Below, piece by piece: positions 1 through 7,681 of a DNA stretch of 13,894 nt (within the stretch, counting starts at the first letter, position 1; the number at the start of each line of letters is the position of its first letter). The stretch is from contig DPKR01000048.1 in assembly GCA_003542415.1 (NCBI GenBank), forward strand, positions 1 through 13,894. Direction: 5' to 3'. Below the pieces are notes generated by a model. It was not told the DNA's origin. It searched no databases and worked only from the letters and a program-made list of their open reading frames with translations. A program made the translations under genes and the position numbers. This DNA is from Alphaproteobacteria bacterium (GTDB taxonomy: Bacteria > Pseudomonadota > Alphaproteobacteria > RF32 > CAG-239).

Positions 1-35
1 GTGATGTTATCCTTGAGGGATTTTTTCATCGTGCT

Positions 36-68
36 AAAAATAACACCGCCTTTTAAGGCGGTGTTATT
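36..68 (-). terminator. Rho-independent terminator of the secretion-type ATPase gene
   Basis: A 12-bp perfect stem (positions 39-50 with 57-68, AATAACACCGCC and its complement) encloses a TTTTAA loop. Read on the minus strand, the stem is followed by a run of five T, so it terminates the minus-strand ATPase gene whose stop lies 19 bases before it. On the plus strand the trailing sequence is also T-rich (TTGTTTTG), so it may work in both directions. No gene is supported in positions 1-86. Confidence 0.85.
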
Positions 69-86
69 GTTTTGTTATCAAAAAGT

Positions 87-1391
87 TTAGAACAAAGGCA
101 TACCTTTATCCATTTTAATTTTTTGCTGTTCCATAATGGTTGAAAGATTGAGTTTGCCATTGCGGAGCATGCTTCGAACCTGGCAACCGGCACTCAGATC
201 AGGGTTTGCAAAAACGTATGTGACGCTGATGCGTTTCGGCGCGCCTGATAAGATTTGGTGCAGGCAGCCCAAAAAGCCGTTTGCCACCAATTCATAGGCC
301 ATTTCTTCCGAAATACCTGATGATGCGGCGTATTTGACAAGAGAGTTGATAGAGTCTGAAACGTTGTTTGCGTGAATGGTTGACAACACCAAGTGGCCTG
401 ATGTGGCTGCACGCAAAGCTTCTGATGCAACGTTCGGATCACGAATCTCACCAAGGTATATATAACGCGGTTTTGAACGCAATGCTGATTTAATACCTTC
501 TTGCCAGATGCCATCCGGCGGTGTGGTTTGTTTGCAAAGACCAAGCTCGCCCGAAGGTGTTAAATATACACCATCAAGCGGCAACTCGATCGGGTCTTCA
601 ATGGTGAAGCAATAACCGCCTTTGATTTGCAAATATTCTTGCAACAAAGCAGAAATAGTTGTTGATTTACCGGAACCGGTCGGGCCTGCAAGCAAAATCA
701 AACCTGAGCGTCCTGAAAGAGAGAGCAAATATTTATATAAGCCTTGTGGAAGGCCAAGTGTTTTTAAATCCGGAACGGAAACAGGCATTTTACGAGCGCA
801 GAACTGCGGACCATCACCCGAAATTGTACGTTCAACACGGTAGTGCCTGCCTTTATAGGTCAGCAAATATGAACGGTTTTTACCATCATATGCATCTTCT
901 ATTTGGCGCAAAAATTCCGGATAATCCGTGAAGTCAACAACCTTTAAGCCGGCATCGGATTTTGCAGCCCAAGTGTAGCACTTTTTATCAGGTGTGATGT
1001 AAACATCTGAAAACGGTACATCGTTAATGTCTTTTAAGTGTTCGCAAGGAATAAGATCCGGCTTTTCGGAGGCTTCTTTTAATTCTGCCATAATTTTTGC
1101 CAAGTGCTCTTCTTTGGTCATTATATGCGGTTTTTGCACTTCAATATGCGGCGCTTGCGGGCGCGGTGCAGCTGCCGGTTGCGGCGCTCTTTGAGCTTGA
1201 GGAGCCGCTTGAGGTGCCATCTGCGCTTGCGGACGTGGCGGAACCGGTGTTTGTCCCGGAATGTTTGGTGCAGCCGCAGGTTTGTTTTGTGGCATAACGG
1301 CATCAATCGGGGCGTTTAATTCGGGTTTGCGCATAGCCGGTCTTTGCGGTGTTTGCGGCGTATTTTCCGGTTTTGATGAGAATAAAGACAT
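87..1391 (-). CDS. PilT/GspE/DotB-superfamily secretion ATPase with Pro/Ala/Gln-rich N-terminus
   Basis: This is a 434-residue cytoplasmic ATPase of the type II/type IV secretion and type IV pilus superfamily, which forms hexamers that power pilus movement or substrate transfer. All core motifs are visible: Walker A GPTGSGKST (236-244), Asp box TIEDPIE (263-269), Walker B YIYLGEIRDP (310-319) and His box STIHAN (337-342). Residues 11-85 are low-complexity and rich in Pro, Ala and Gln, which is not usual for PilT or DotB and may be a flexible docking arm. Residues 115-210 fit the N-terminal PAS-like domain of the family. The start has AAAGG eight bases upstream. The gene follows tilS after an 89-bp gap and ends at a strong terminator. 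No pilin or other secretion gene is present in the window. Whether it is PilT-like (pilus retraction) or DotB/TraJ-like (type IVB secretion or conjugation) cannot be decided here. The family is certain; the system it serves is not. Confidence 0.88.
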   Translation of the reverse strand: MSLFSSKPENTPQTPQRPAMRKPELNAPIDAVMPQNKPAAAPNIPGQTPVPPRPQAQMAPQAAPQAQRAPQPAAAPRPQAPHIEVQKPHIMTKEEHLAKIMAELKEASEKPDLIPCEHLKDINDVPFSDVYITPDKKCYTWAAKSDAGLKVVDFTDYPEFLRQIEDAYDGKNRSYLLTYKGRHYRVERTISGDGPQFCARKMPVSVPDLKTLGLPQGLYKYLLSLSGRSGLILLAGPTGSGKSTTISALLQEYLQIKGGYCFTIEDPIELPLDGVYLTPSGELGLCKQTTPPDGIWQEGIKSALRSKPRYIYLGEIRDPNVASEALRAATSGHLVLSTIHANNVSDSINSLVKYAASSGISEEMAYELVANGFLGCLHQILSGAPKRISVTYVFANPDLSAGCQVRSMLRNGKLNLSTIMEQQKIKMDKGMPLF

Positions 1392-1447
1392 TTGAAAAAC
1401 CTTTCATTGACATTACAAATCTTCTTTTTATAATGCCATGATATTAT

Positions 1448-1477
1448 AAAAAAAATGTTAATTAAATCCCGATTTAA
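1448..1477 (-). terminator. possible weak terminator after tilS
   Basis: On the minus strand, just after the tilS TAG stop, a 6-bp AT-rich stem (1472-1477 with 1462-1467, loop CGGG) is followed by TTAAC A and a run of eight T (1448-1455). The stem is weak and the T-run is displaced, so it would attenuate rather than stop transcription. The adjacent TATAAT (1443-1448) could instead be a -10 element for the ATPase gene, but no convincing -35 stands at the right distance. Confidence 0.3.
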
Positions 1478-1480
1478 GTT

Positions 1481-2551
1481 CTAGTCTTTATGTGTCAAAA
1501 GGAAATATTTTAATTCATATGGGATTTTTGCTTTTTTATATGTCAGATGCTTTGAAATGTAAGCTTTCCAAACTTCTTTGACGTTTTCCGGCTTTGAATT
1601 TTTTTCAGGTAAAATCCAAAGGGAGCCGTAAGCAGATTTGATTTTGCAATGGTTGAGTGTGGCTGTTTTAAAATCAGGTTGTTTAAGCTTTTCAATTAAA
1701 ATCAAAGTTTTTTCGGCTTCAGGGGAGTAGGGGGTGTTTGCAACGGTTTTGAGCAAATTTGCGAGCAGGCGATATTGTAATTCCGTATCAACAGAAAGCA
1801 AAAAAGCAAGCGGGCACGAAAAAGCTCTGTTATTAAAGTTTTTGAAATTGTTTTTGATAAGGCTTTCAATTTTGTTTTCAAAATAGGCACGAGAGGCTTG
1901 TAGTCTTTCCATGGTGTTTGCGATTTTGAGCGCTGTAATGCCCGTTTTTTCTTCTAAAATCGGTAAGAATTTGCGCATTTTGACGCGGAGCAAGTTTTCA
2001 TCATTGTTGGTTTCATCTTCAACCCAACGGATGTGTTTGTTTTGCAAATATGTTTTAAATGTTTCTGGGTTTGTTTTTAAAAACGGCCGCAAGATGAAAA
2101 TACTTTTATACGGGCTCATTTCTTTCATGCCGCAAAGACCGTCAAGACCACTGCCGCGAGAAAGGCGCATCAAAAATGTTTCAGCCTGATCGTAGAGGTG
2201 ATGTGCCGTGATAAGGTATTTGATGTTGTTTTTTTTGCACCAGTTTTCAAGCAGATCATAACGCGCTAAGCGGGCTGCTTCTTCAACGCCTGTTTTTGGC
2301 TTTTTGCCTTGCCAAACAAGCGTCAAATGTTCGATGCTGTTTTGTTGCATAATGTTGTCAACAAAATCAGCTTCTTTTGAAGATGTCGGGCGCAATTTGT
2401 GGTCAACCGTTAAGGCGATGATTTGATAGCCGAGCGGTTTTAATTTTTCAGCGCAAATCAAAACAGAGGCAAGAGAATCGGCTCCGCCGGAAACGCCGAT
2501 AGCAATTTTTTGTGGCTTAATATTCAGATTTTCAAGAAATTCTTGAAGCAT
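1481..2551 (-). CDS. tilS: tRNA(Ile)-lysidine synthase TilS
   Basis: TilS uses ATP and lysine to convert C34 of the CAU-anticodon tRNA-Ile to lysidine, so the tRNA reads AUA as Ile rather than AUG as Met. It is essential in most bacteria. The PP-loop ATP pyrophosphatase motif SGGADS is at residues 21-26 in the context IGVSGGADSLASV, followed by the family block VDHKLRPTSSKEADFV and by ITAHHLYDQAETFLMRLSRGSGLDGL around residues 115-140. At 356 residues it is shorter than the E. coli enzyme (about 430), so the C-terminal tRNA-binding part is reduced. The ATG lies three bases after the cpoB stop, so the two are probably co-transcribed and translationally coupled. In many proteobacteria tilS follows pal-cpoB and precedes ftsH; here a secretion-type ATPase takes the ftsH position. 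Confidence 0.95.
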   Translation of the reverse strand: MLQEFLENLNIKPQKIAIGVSGGADSLASVLICAEKLKPLGYQIIALTVDHKLRPTSSKEADFVDNIMQQNSIEHLTLVWQGKKPKTGVEEAARLARYDLLENWCKKNNIKYLITAHHLYDQAETFLMRLSRGSGLDGLCGMKEMSPYKSIFILRPFLKTNPETFKTYLQNKHIRWVEDETNNDENLLRVKMRKFLPILEEKTGITALKIANTMERLQASRAYFENKIESLIKNNFKNFNNRAFSCPLAFLLSVDTELQYRLLANLLKTVANTPYSPEAEKTLILIEKLKQPDFKTATLNHCKIKSAYGSLWILPEKNSKPENVKEVWKAYISKHLTYKKAKIPYELKYFLLTHKD

Positions 2552-2554
2552 TGT

Positions 2555-3403
2555 TTAGTTACATCCGAGTTTGGCAGCTTGTGATTTGGCTTTGCCTAAG
2601 AGTTCAGAATCTGCTTTCGGAAATTCTGTCGGCACATTTTTTAAGGCTGTGCAAGCTTCTGTTTTTTTGCCGAGTTGCGACATCGAAAGGCCGAGTTTAT
2701 AAAGGCTGTCTGCTCCTTTGTTGCCGTCTTTATAGTTTTCGTATCCTTTTGCAAAGGCAACGGCAGCTTTGGCATAGTTTTGGTCTTTATAATATACCTC
2801 GCCGAGCCAATATTGCGCATTGCCGGCAAGTTTGTCAGAAGCATAATCGCTCAAAATAAGCTGAAAATGTTGTTCCGCGGCAATTAAGTCATTGCCTTTT
2901 AAGGCTTCTAAACCTTTTTTATAAAGACTATCGACAGACTCTTGTGTTCGACCTAAATCTTTCAATGTGCCTGAAGTGACAGTATCGCCGACAATGGATT
3001 TTGGGGCACCATTGGCAACGCTTGCACCAAATTTCTTTTGATCGGCAATTGATCCGGAAGCGGCGGCAATCGGTTTTCCTTCAATCATATTAAAACGCGT
3101 ATCAATATCTTTGTTCATGGCAGAGATACGTTCATCCATTTGTTTGATTTTATATTCAAGCTCTTCAAATTTGCCGTTAAGAGAGCGGATAATTTCATCA
3201 TATTCGCCAAAACTTGCGGCGCCAGTTGATGTGACGGAAACAGCCGAATCGGCTTGATCGCGATAAACTTTACGATTTAAAACAATCAGCTCTTCTTTTA
3301 AGGCATCAATTTGGTCTTGAATCCCGACCATTTCTTGCGAATGAGCAGGCAGGACAGATGTTAAAGAAAGCGCAATTACAGATAAAATAAGTGTTTTTTT
3401 CAT
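2555..3403 (-). CDS. cpoB: Tol-Pal associated periplasmic protein CpoB (YbgF)
   Basis: CpoB is a periplasmic partner of the Tol-Pal machine. In E. coli it links outer-membrane constriction to septal peptidoglycan synthesis by PBP1B. The 282-residue product has a Sec signal peptide (residues 1-22, cleavage likely after AHS), then an N-terminal coiled coil rich in E, D, K and R (about 25-100), a linker, and a C-terminal block of about three TPR repeats starting near SLYKKGLEAL and including AQYWLGEVYY. I chose the ATG at 3403 because GGGGAA stands six bases upstream and a typical signal peptide (MKKTLILSVIAL) begins there. An in-frame ATG seven codons earlier would place extra residues before the signal. 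The gene sits between pal and tilS, the conserved order. The pal terminator lies in the gap before it, so expression depends on read-through or on a promoter I could not identify with confidence. Confidence 0.92.
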   Translation of the reverse strand: MKKTLILSVIALSLTSVLPAHSQEMVGIQDQIDALKEELIVLNRKVYRDQADSAVSVTSTGAASFGEYDEIIRSLNGKFEELEYKIKQMDERISAMNKDIDTRFNMIEGKPIAAASGSIADQKKFGASVANGAPKSIVGDTVTSGTLKDLGRTQESVDSLYKKGLEALKGNDLIAAEQHFQLILSDYASDKLAGNAQYWLGEVYYKDQNYAKAAVAFAKGYENYKDGNKGADSLYKLGLSMSQLGKKTEACTALKNVPTEFPKADSELLGKAKSQAAKLGCN

Positions 3404-3446
3404 GAATTTCCCCATTATTGCCAATGTTTATATGATCTGTATACAC

Positions 3447-3482
3447 AAAAAAAACGCATTCTTCAAGTAAAGAATGCGTTTT
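3447..3482 (-). terminator. Rho-independent terminator of pal
   Basis: A 13-bp perfect stem (3451-3463 with 3470-3482, core AACGCATTCTT) with a 6-base loop is followed on the minus strand by eight T (3447-3454). It lies 20 bases past the pal stop and 44 bases before the cpoB start. It would set Pal levels above those of the downstream genes, which suits an abundant lipoprotein. Confidence 0.88.
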
Positions 3483-3501
3483 TAAGCTGTTATGCTATAA
3501 A

Positions 3502-3972
3502 TTACATTTCGCTTGTGCGAACAACTGTTACAGCACGACGGTTTTGAGCCCAAGCGGCTTCGTTGCTACCCAATACGGCAGGTCTTTCCTTACCATAAGA
3601 GATAGTAGAGATGCGGTCAGCATCAACACCGTGAGATACTAAGTATTCTTTAACGGCGTTAGCACGGCGCTCACCCAAAGCCAAGTTGTATTCGCGTGTA
3701 CCGCGTTCATCACAGTAACCTTGAACGATAACGTTGACTTTGTTATGACGTTTAGCTGTTAACCAGTTAACTTGTGTGTCCAAAACTTCCTGAGCATTGG
3801 ATGTTAAAGCAGAGCTATCCAAAGCAAAGAACACGCGATCTTCAGCGTTTGCCATGAAATCACGAGCTTCTTTAGCTTCGCATTCGCTACCACCAAACAA
3901 ACCGCCGTTAGAGCTCAAAGAAGAGCAGCCGGCGAGCATTAAAGCACAAATTAAACTTAAAGTTTTTTTCAT
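3502..3972 (-). CDS. pal: Peptidoglycan-associated lipoprotein Pal
   Basis: Pal is an outer-membrane lipoprotein that binds peptidoglycan and, through TolB and TolQRA, pulls the outer membrane inward during division. The 156-residue product has a lipoprotein signal peptide with lipobox LAGC, the acylated Cys being residue 16. The OmpA-like domain runs from about residue 50 to the end and carries the diaminopimelate-binding block CDERGTREYNLALGERR and the final NRRAV motif. The usual His before CDERG is Tyr here (GYCDERG). The ATG at 3972 has GGAGAA six bases upstream and gives a proper signal peptide, while the longer reading (ATG at 4023) does not. The gene upstream is ftsI, not tolB, which is unusual. 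A strong terminator follows it. Confidence 0.95.
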   Translation of the reverse strand: MKKTLSLICALMLAGCSSLSSNGGLFGGSECEAKEARDFMANAEDRVFFALDSSALTSNAQEVLDTQVNWLTAKRHNKVNVIVQGYCDERGTREYNLALGERRANAVKEYLVSHGVDADRISTISYGKERPAVLGSNEAAWAQNRRAVTVVRTSEM

Positions 3973-4058
3973 ATATTTTCTCCATATGGGTTTAATAACA
4001 TCTCTTCTGCAAGGAATTTGCAAAAGAACTTAATTGCAATACAACTAATACAAGATGC

Positions 4059-4087
4059 AATTTAAGCGCCAAAAATAAATTTTTCAA
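4059..4087 (-). promoter_or_regulatory. candidate sigma70 promoter of pal
   Basis: On the minus strand TTGAAA (4082-4087, 5/6 match) and TAAATT (4059-4064, 4/6) are separated by exactly 17 bases. Transcription would start near 4052, leaving a leader of about 80 bases before the pal ATG. Within that leader the repeat AATTGCA/TGCAATT (4032-4038, 4056-4062) overlaps the -10 and could be an operator, but no known regulator site is recognised. I saw no clear terminator for ftsI in 4088-4138. Confidence 0.45.
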
Positions 4088-4138
4088 TAAGAAAAATGAA
4101 AATATTCCCAAAAATATGAACAAAAGTTGTATTTTTTT

Positions 4139-5881
4139 TTATTGCAAAGCTTTGATGTGGGCTTTTTGGGTGTTGATATCAAAATTTGCTTTTAAGCCAA
4201 GCTGAGGTGCAATCGAGGCAATGATTTTGCCCGATGTTGGTGCAGCGTTCATACCGGCTGTGCGAAGATTGTATGTTTCAGGGATGCCTTGCGGCTCATC
4301 GATAATCACAAGCAACGCATATTTGGGATCAGAAGAGGGAAATGTTGATATAAACGAGTTTGTGACGCGTGATGTTGCATATGCGCCTTTATCTGCTTTA
4401 TTTGCCGTTCCCGTTTTGCCGCCAACCTCGTATCCGGCCACTTCGGCACGTTTGCCGGAGCCATATAAAACCACATTACGCAGAAGCTGACGCATTTGCT
4501 CAGATGTGTGTTCGGAAAGAACACGTTTTGAAACTTTCGGTGTGTCGGATTTTATGAGTGTTGGTGTGTGATATATGCCCCCGTTGACGACAGCCGAAAA
4601 AGCAGAGATAATGTGAAGCGGGCTGACGGATATGCCGTGACCGTAAGAAACGGTTGCAACAGTAATCGGGGCCCAGTTCTTTTCGTTCTGATAAAGCGGT
4701 TTTGCCTTTTCCGGCAACTCAAAACTTTCTACTTTATCAAAAAATCCGAGATTTTTTAAGAAACTCATTTGTCCTTCTTTGCCGACCTTTTCAGCAATAC
4801 GCACAGAACCGATGTTTGAAGAATAGGTGAGAATTTCATCAACGGTCAGCCAGCGGTTTTTGGCATGGTCATCATGGATTTTTCGCTTTTGAATAACAAT
4901 CGGTTTTGTGGCATCAAATTTGTCGGTGACTTTGACTTTGCCGCTTTCTAAACCAAGTGCAGTGTTAAATGTTTTAAACACCGACCCGGGTTCATATGTG
5001 CCGAGAGTGATGAAATTGAAGAGCGATTTTTCACCAATCGGAATTTTGATGTTTGGGTTGAAATCGGGCAAGGATACAAGAGCCAAAACTTCGCCGGTGT
5101 TGACATTCATCAGAATTGCGGCTGCGCCGGCAGCCTTAAATTTTTCAACAGCGTTTAACAACTCTTCTCTTATGGTATCTTGTATGCCCATATCAACTGT
5201 GAGCTCTAAAGGTTTGGACGATTCGGTCAATCGTTTGTGCATAAACTTTTCAATGCCGGCTTGTCCGACATTGTCAACATTTGTGTATCCGAGCACATGG
5301 GCAAAAAGGTTGTTGTGCAAATAAACGCGTTTTTCACTTGTTTGAAATTCGAGTGCGGGGATTCCGAGTGCATTGACTTCTGCCTGTTGAGCCGGTGAAA
5401 GATCGTGTTTTATCATGGCAAATGATGAACGTTTCTTTGTGAGCTTGGTATAGATATCATCATAGCTTAAATCAGGAAAAATGCGTGAAAGATTTTCGGC
5501 GGCATCTTTGGCGTCTTGAATTTTTTTGGGGTTTGCATATAAATTGACTGTGGGTAAAGAAGTTGCAATAATGGAACCATTGCGGTCTAAAACATCTGCT
5601 CTTAAAATCGGCGATTTGACGGAAATATCATGCACGGCATATTCTTCATCGGGCAGGCTGATTTTGATGCCGTGAGGCAAGCAGACAACAAAAACACGGA
5701 CAGCAATAATTAAATAAGCAACAAAGAACACAATAACGGCAAATCCCATGCGATTTTTGCATGTTTGAACAGCCTCAAGATTTGTGCTTTCTTCAAACAA
5801 AGGGTTTTCAAAACCATTGTTTTGAGCTTGATTAACATCATAGAAATTATTTGTTTTTCTTGATAACCCTAAAGGTAGCAC
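4139..5881 (-). CDS. ftsI: Division-specific penicillin-binding protein FtsI (PBP3), peptidoglycan transpeptidase
   Basis: FtsI cross-links septal peptidoglycan at the divisome, working with FtsW and the FtsQLB complex. The 580-residue product has a cytoplasmic tail of about 45 residues, one membrane segment (about 46-68), the PBP dimerisation/pedestal region (about 90-225) and a class B transpeptidase domain. The catalytic motifs are all present: SVFK with active Ser 300, SSN (354-356) and KTGT (489-492). The start appears to be GTG, 12 bases after the ftsL stop, with only a weak purine-rich ribosome site. The first in-frame ATG (residue 45) would remove the whole cytoplasmic tail just before the membrane segment, so GTG is preferred. 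Expression probably depends on coupling with ftsL. In most relatives murE follows; here pal does. Confidence 0.95.
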   Translation of the reverse strand: MLPLGLSRKTNNFYDVNQAQNNGFENPLFEESTNLEAVQTCKNRMGFAVIVFFVAYLIIAVRVFVVCLPHGIKISLPDEEYAVHDISVKSPILRADVLDRNGSIIATSLPTVNLYANPKKIQDAKDAAENLSRIFPDLSYDDIYTKLTKKRSSFAMIKHDLSPAQQAEVNALGIPALEFQTSEKRVYLHNNLFAHVLGYTNVDNVGQAGIEKFMHKRLTESSKPLELTVDMGIQDTIREELLNAVEKFKAAGAAAILMNVNTGEVLALVSLPDFNPNIKIPIGEKSLFNFITLGTYEPGSVFKTFNTALGLESGKVKVTDKFDATKPIVIQKRKIHDDHAKNRWLTVDEILTYSSNIGSVRIAEKVGKEGQMSFLKNLGFFDKVESFELPEKAKPLYQNEKNWAPITVATVSYGHGISVSPLHIISAFSAVVNGGIYHTPTLIKSDTPKVSKRVLSEHTSEQMRQLLRNVVLYGSGKRAEVAGYEVGGKTGTANKADKGAYATSRVTNSFISTFPSSDPKYALLVIIDEPQGIPETYNLRTAGMNAAPTSGKIIASIAPQLGLKANFDINTQKAHIKALQ

Positions 5882-5893
5882 TTTCTTTGCCTA

Positions 5894-6250
5894 TTAACGT
5901 TCCAGTTTGACCATTTGTTTCAAATCTTTTCGGTTGGTTGAGACAACGGCAACAGAAGAAGATTCGTTTTCAAATGGTAACGCAGAATAGTTAATAATTT
6001 GTTCAGCTTTGATTTTATTTAATGAAATGTGCTCGTGAGCTAATTTTTTTAAACGCTGAGGTGTGTTTAAAACACCCCATTCAGCCTTTAAGATATGGAT
6101 ATTTCTGACATCGGAGGCGATATTTTGATTGATGCGTGAAAGCTCATGTTCTAAATCATGCACTTGATTTTTTAAGATAAAGCAACCAAAAATAACAAAA
6201 CAAGTTAAAGTGAACCATAAAGCCGTTAAAGCTGTTTTCGTGTTAATCAT
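5894..6250 (-). CDS. ftsL: Cell division protein FtsL
   Basis: FtsL is a small single-pass membrane protein that forms the FtsQLB complex and activates FtsWI at the septum. The 118-residue product has a short cytoplasmic N-terminus, one membrane helix (about 6-25), a periplasmic coiled coil (about 27-55), and the segment LKAEWGVLNTPQRLKKLA (54-71), typical of alphaproteobacterial FtsL. I chose the ATG at 6250 because AGGAGAA stands five bases upstream. That ATG overlaps the rsmH stop (ATGATTAA), indicating translational coupling. A longer reading from 6352 adds a basic, non-homologous extension inside rsmH and is rejected. Position between rsmH and ftsI supports the call despite the low conservation of this family. 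Confidence 0.92.
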   Translation of the reverse strand: MINTKTALTALWFTLTCFVIFGCFILKNQVHDLEHELSRINQNIASDVRNIHILKAEWGVLNTPQRLKKLAHEHISLNKIKAEQIINYSALPFENESSSVAVVSTNRKDLKQMVKLER

Positions 6251-7172
6251 TTTGTTCTCCTTTGTTTTTGATTGCAAAACGCAATTTAGCTGAATGTGCG
6301 CGGGGGTTTTCAGATATTTCCTTTTCGGTCGGAGTGATGGACTTAGAGGCAAAAGAAAATGTTTTTTGCCTTATTTCCGGATTTTCGGCATAGCGCGAAA
6401 CATGCGTTTTAGGATTGGTATTGTCTTTGAAAAAGTTTTTGACGATTCGATCTTCGAGCGAGTGAAAATCAACAACAATCAAACGTCCGTTTGGTTTTAA
6501 AAGATTGGTTGCGGCTTTAAGCCCCTTTGTTAGCTCATTAAGCTCGTCATTAACAGCAATGCGCAAAGCTTGGAAAGTCCGTGTTGCGGGGTCAGTCTCG
6601 CCTGCTTTTTTGTGTATGACAGAATAAATAATTTCGGCTAGCTCAGTTGTTGTTTCAATCGGTTTTTCTTTGCGTGTGTCGATTATTTTTTGCGCAATTT
6701 GGCGCGATTTTCTTTCTTCGCCGAACTGATAGAGAATATCTGCCAGTTCCTCTTTTTGATAAGAATTGACAATATCATAAGCGCTTAAGCCCGAACGGGA
6801 CATGCGCATATCAAGCTTGGCTTCCTTTGAAAAAGAAAATCCGCGCTCAGCGTTATCTATTTGCATGGATGAAACACCAATGTCAAAAACGACACCGTCA
6901 ACAGGCTCTTGAACCAAATTTTCAAGTTCGGAAAAACATCCGCTTTTAAATTCGAATCGGTTTTGGTATTTTCCTTTTAATTCTTGCACGCGGGGTAAAA
7001 CGGTCGGGTCTCTGTCAACAGAAATGACTCTGCAATTTGCTTTTTGCAAAATAGCTTCTGTGTATCCGCCATTTCCAAAAGTTGCATCAACATAAACACC
7101 GCCATCTTGAACAGCAAGGTTTTCTAAAACTTCAGAAAGCATAACGGGAATATGTCTTTGCTTTGTTGTCAT
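6243..7172 (-). CDS. rsmH: 16S rRNA m4C1402 N4-methyltransferase RsmH (MraW)
   Basis: RsmH uses S-adenosylmethionine to methylate N4 of C1402 in the decoding centre of 16S rRNA. The 309-residue protein shows the family blocks in order: HIPVMLSEVL (7-16), the SAM-binding motif DATFGNGGYTEAIL (about 29-42), FDIGVSSMQID, GFSFSKEAKLDMRMS, and near the C-terminus GRLIVVDFHSLEDRIVK. The length is normal. The ATG is one base after the mraZ TGA, and AAGGCG/AGGAG in the mraZ end serves as ribosome site. The 3' end overlaps ftsL by eight bases. It belongs to the mraZ-rsmH-ftsL-ftsI unit and should be controlled from the mraZ promoter. Confidence 0.97.
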   Translation of the reverse strand: MTTKQRHIPVMLSEVLENLAVQDGGVYVDATFGNGGYTEAILQKANCRVISVDRDPTVLPRVQELKGKYQNRFEFKSGCFSELENLVQEPVDGVVFDIGVSSMQIDNAERGFSFSKEAKLDMRMSRSGLSAYDIVNSYQKEELADILYQFGEERKSRQIAQKIIDTRKEKPIETTTELAEIIYSVIHKKAGETDPATRTFQALRIAVNDELNELTKGLKAATNLLKPNGRLIVVDFHSLEDRIVKNFFKDNTNPKTHVSRYAENPEIRQKTFSFASKSITPTEKEISENPRAHSAKLRFAIKNKGEQND

Positions 7173-7173
7173 T

Positions 7174-7647
7174 TCAGGCGCCTTCTCCTGTTTTGTGTGC
7201 GTTTAGAACAGGGCGCTTTTTCAAAACTTCTGCTCTGATGCGCGCTTCTTCTTTTGCCCAATTTTCGGGTGACCAAATTTGGAATTTTCTACCTTTGCCG
7301 ACAAAAACAGCCATATCGGTGATGCCGGCATGGTTTAAAAGTTTTTCGGTTAAAACGATTCGGCCTGTGCTGTCAAAGGTAAAGCGCTTAGCATCGCCGA
7401 AAATAAGATTTGTTAGATCATCTTGTGTCTGAGAGAAAAAATCATTCGAATCTTCTATTTCCGTTGCGAGCTTTTCAAGCAAATCTTCAATGCACCCTTC
7501 AATACACGGTGAAACGAGGCTGCGATAACAAACAATTTCAGAATTTAATTCTTTGACGATGGCGCGATAATCTGCAGGCAAGGAAACACGGCCTTTGGAA
7601 TCGACCTTGTTAAAGATGGTATCCATAAAGAGAAATGTTTTTCTCAA
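7174..7647 (-). CDS. mraZ: Transcriptional regulator MraZ, probable TTG start
   Basis: MraZ is an AbrB-like DNA-binding protein that forms ring-shaped oligomers and represses its own dcw operon. Both halves of the tandem domain are visible, each with a DxxGR signature: DSKGRVSLP (16-24) and DSTGRIVLT (92-100, numbered from the TTG). Three starts are possible. The ATG at 7692 lies upstream of the likely transcription start and inside the operator, so it is unlikely. The ATG at 7626 has no ribosome site and loses the Phe that corresponds to the start of E. coli MraZ (MFRGATLVNLDSKGR). The TTG at 7647 has GGAG eight bases upstream and yields 157 residues, so I prefer it, though 7626 (150 residues) remains possible. 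The family is certain; the start is about 60 percent. Confidence 0.9.
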   Translation of the reverse strand: MRKTFLFMDTIFNKVDSKGRVSLPADYRAIVKELNSEIVCYRSLVSPCIEGCIEDLLEKLATEIEDSNDFFSQTQDDLTNLIFGDAKRFTFDSTGRIVLTEKLLNHAGITDMAVFVGKGRKFQIWSPENWAKEEARIRAEVLKKRPVLNAHKTGEGA

Positions 7648-7681
7648 AGGTGTGTCTCCATAAATTAATTTGTCTTGTTTA

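Noticed and set aside
1..54. Possible partial gene at the left edge (plus-strand frame ending in DVILEGFFHRAKNNTAF, or a minus-strand start MKKSLKDN at 29)
   Set aside because: The plus-strand frame runs through the terminator stem before its stop, and the minus-strand start has no ribosome site and sits right behind the terminator; too little sequence to support either.
4908..5324. Plus-strand open frame of 138 codons
   Set aside because: It lies wholly antisense to the ftsI transpeptidase domain, whose catalytic motifs make that strand the coding one.
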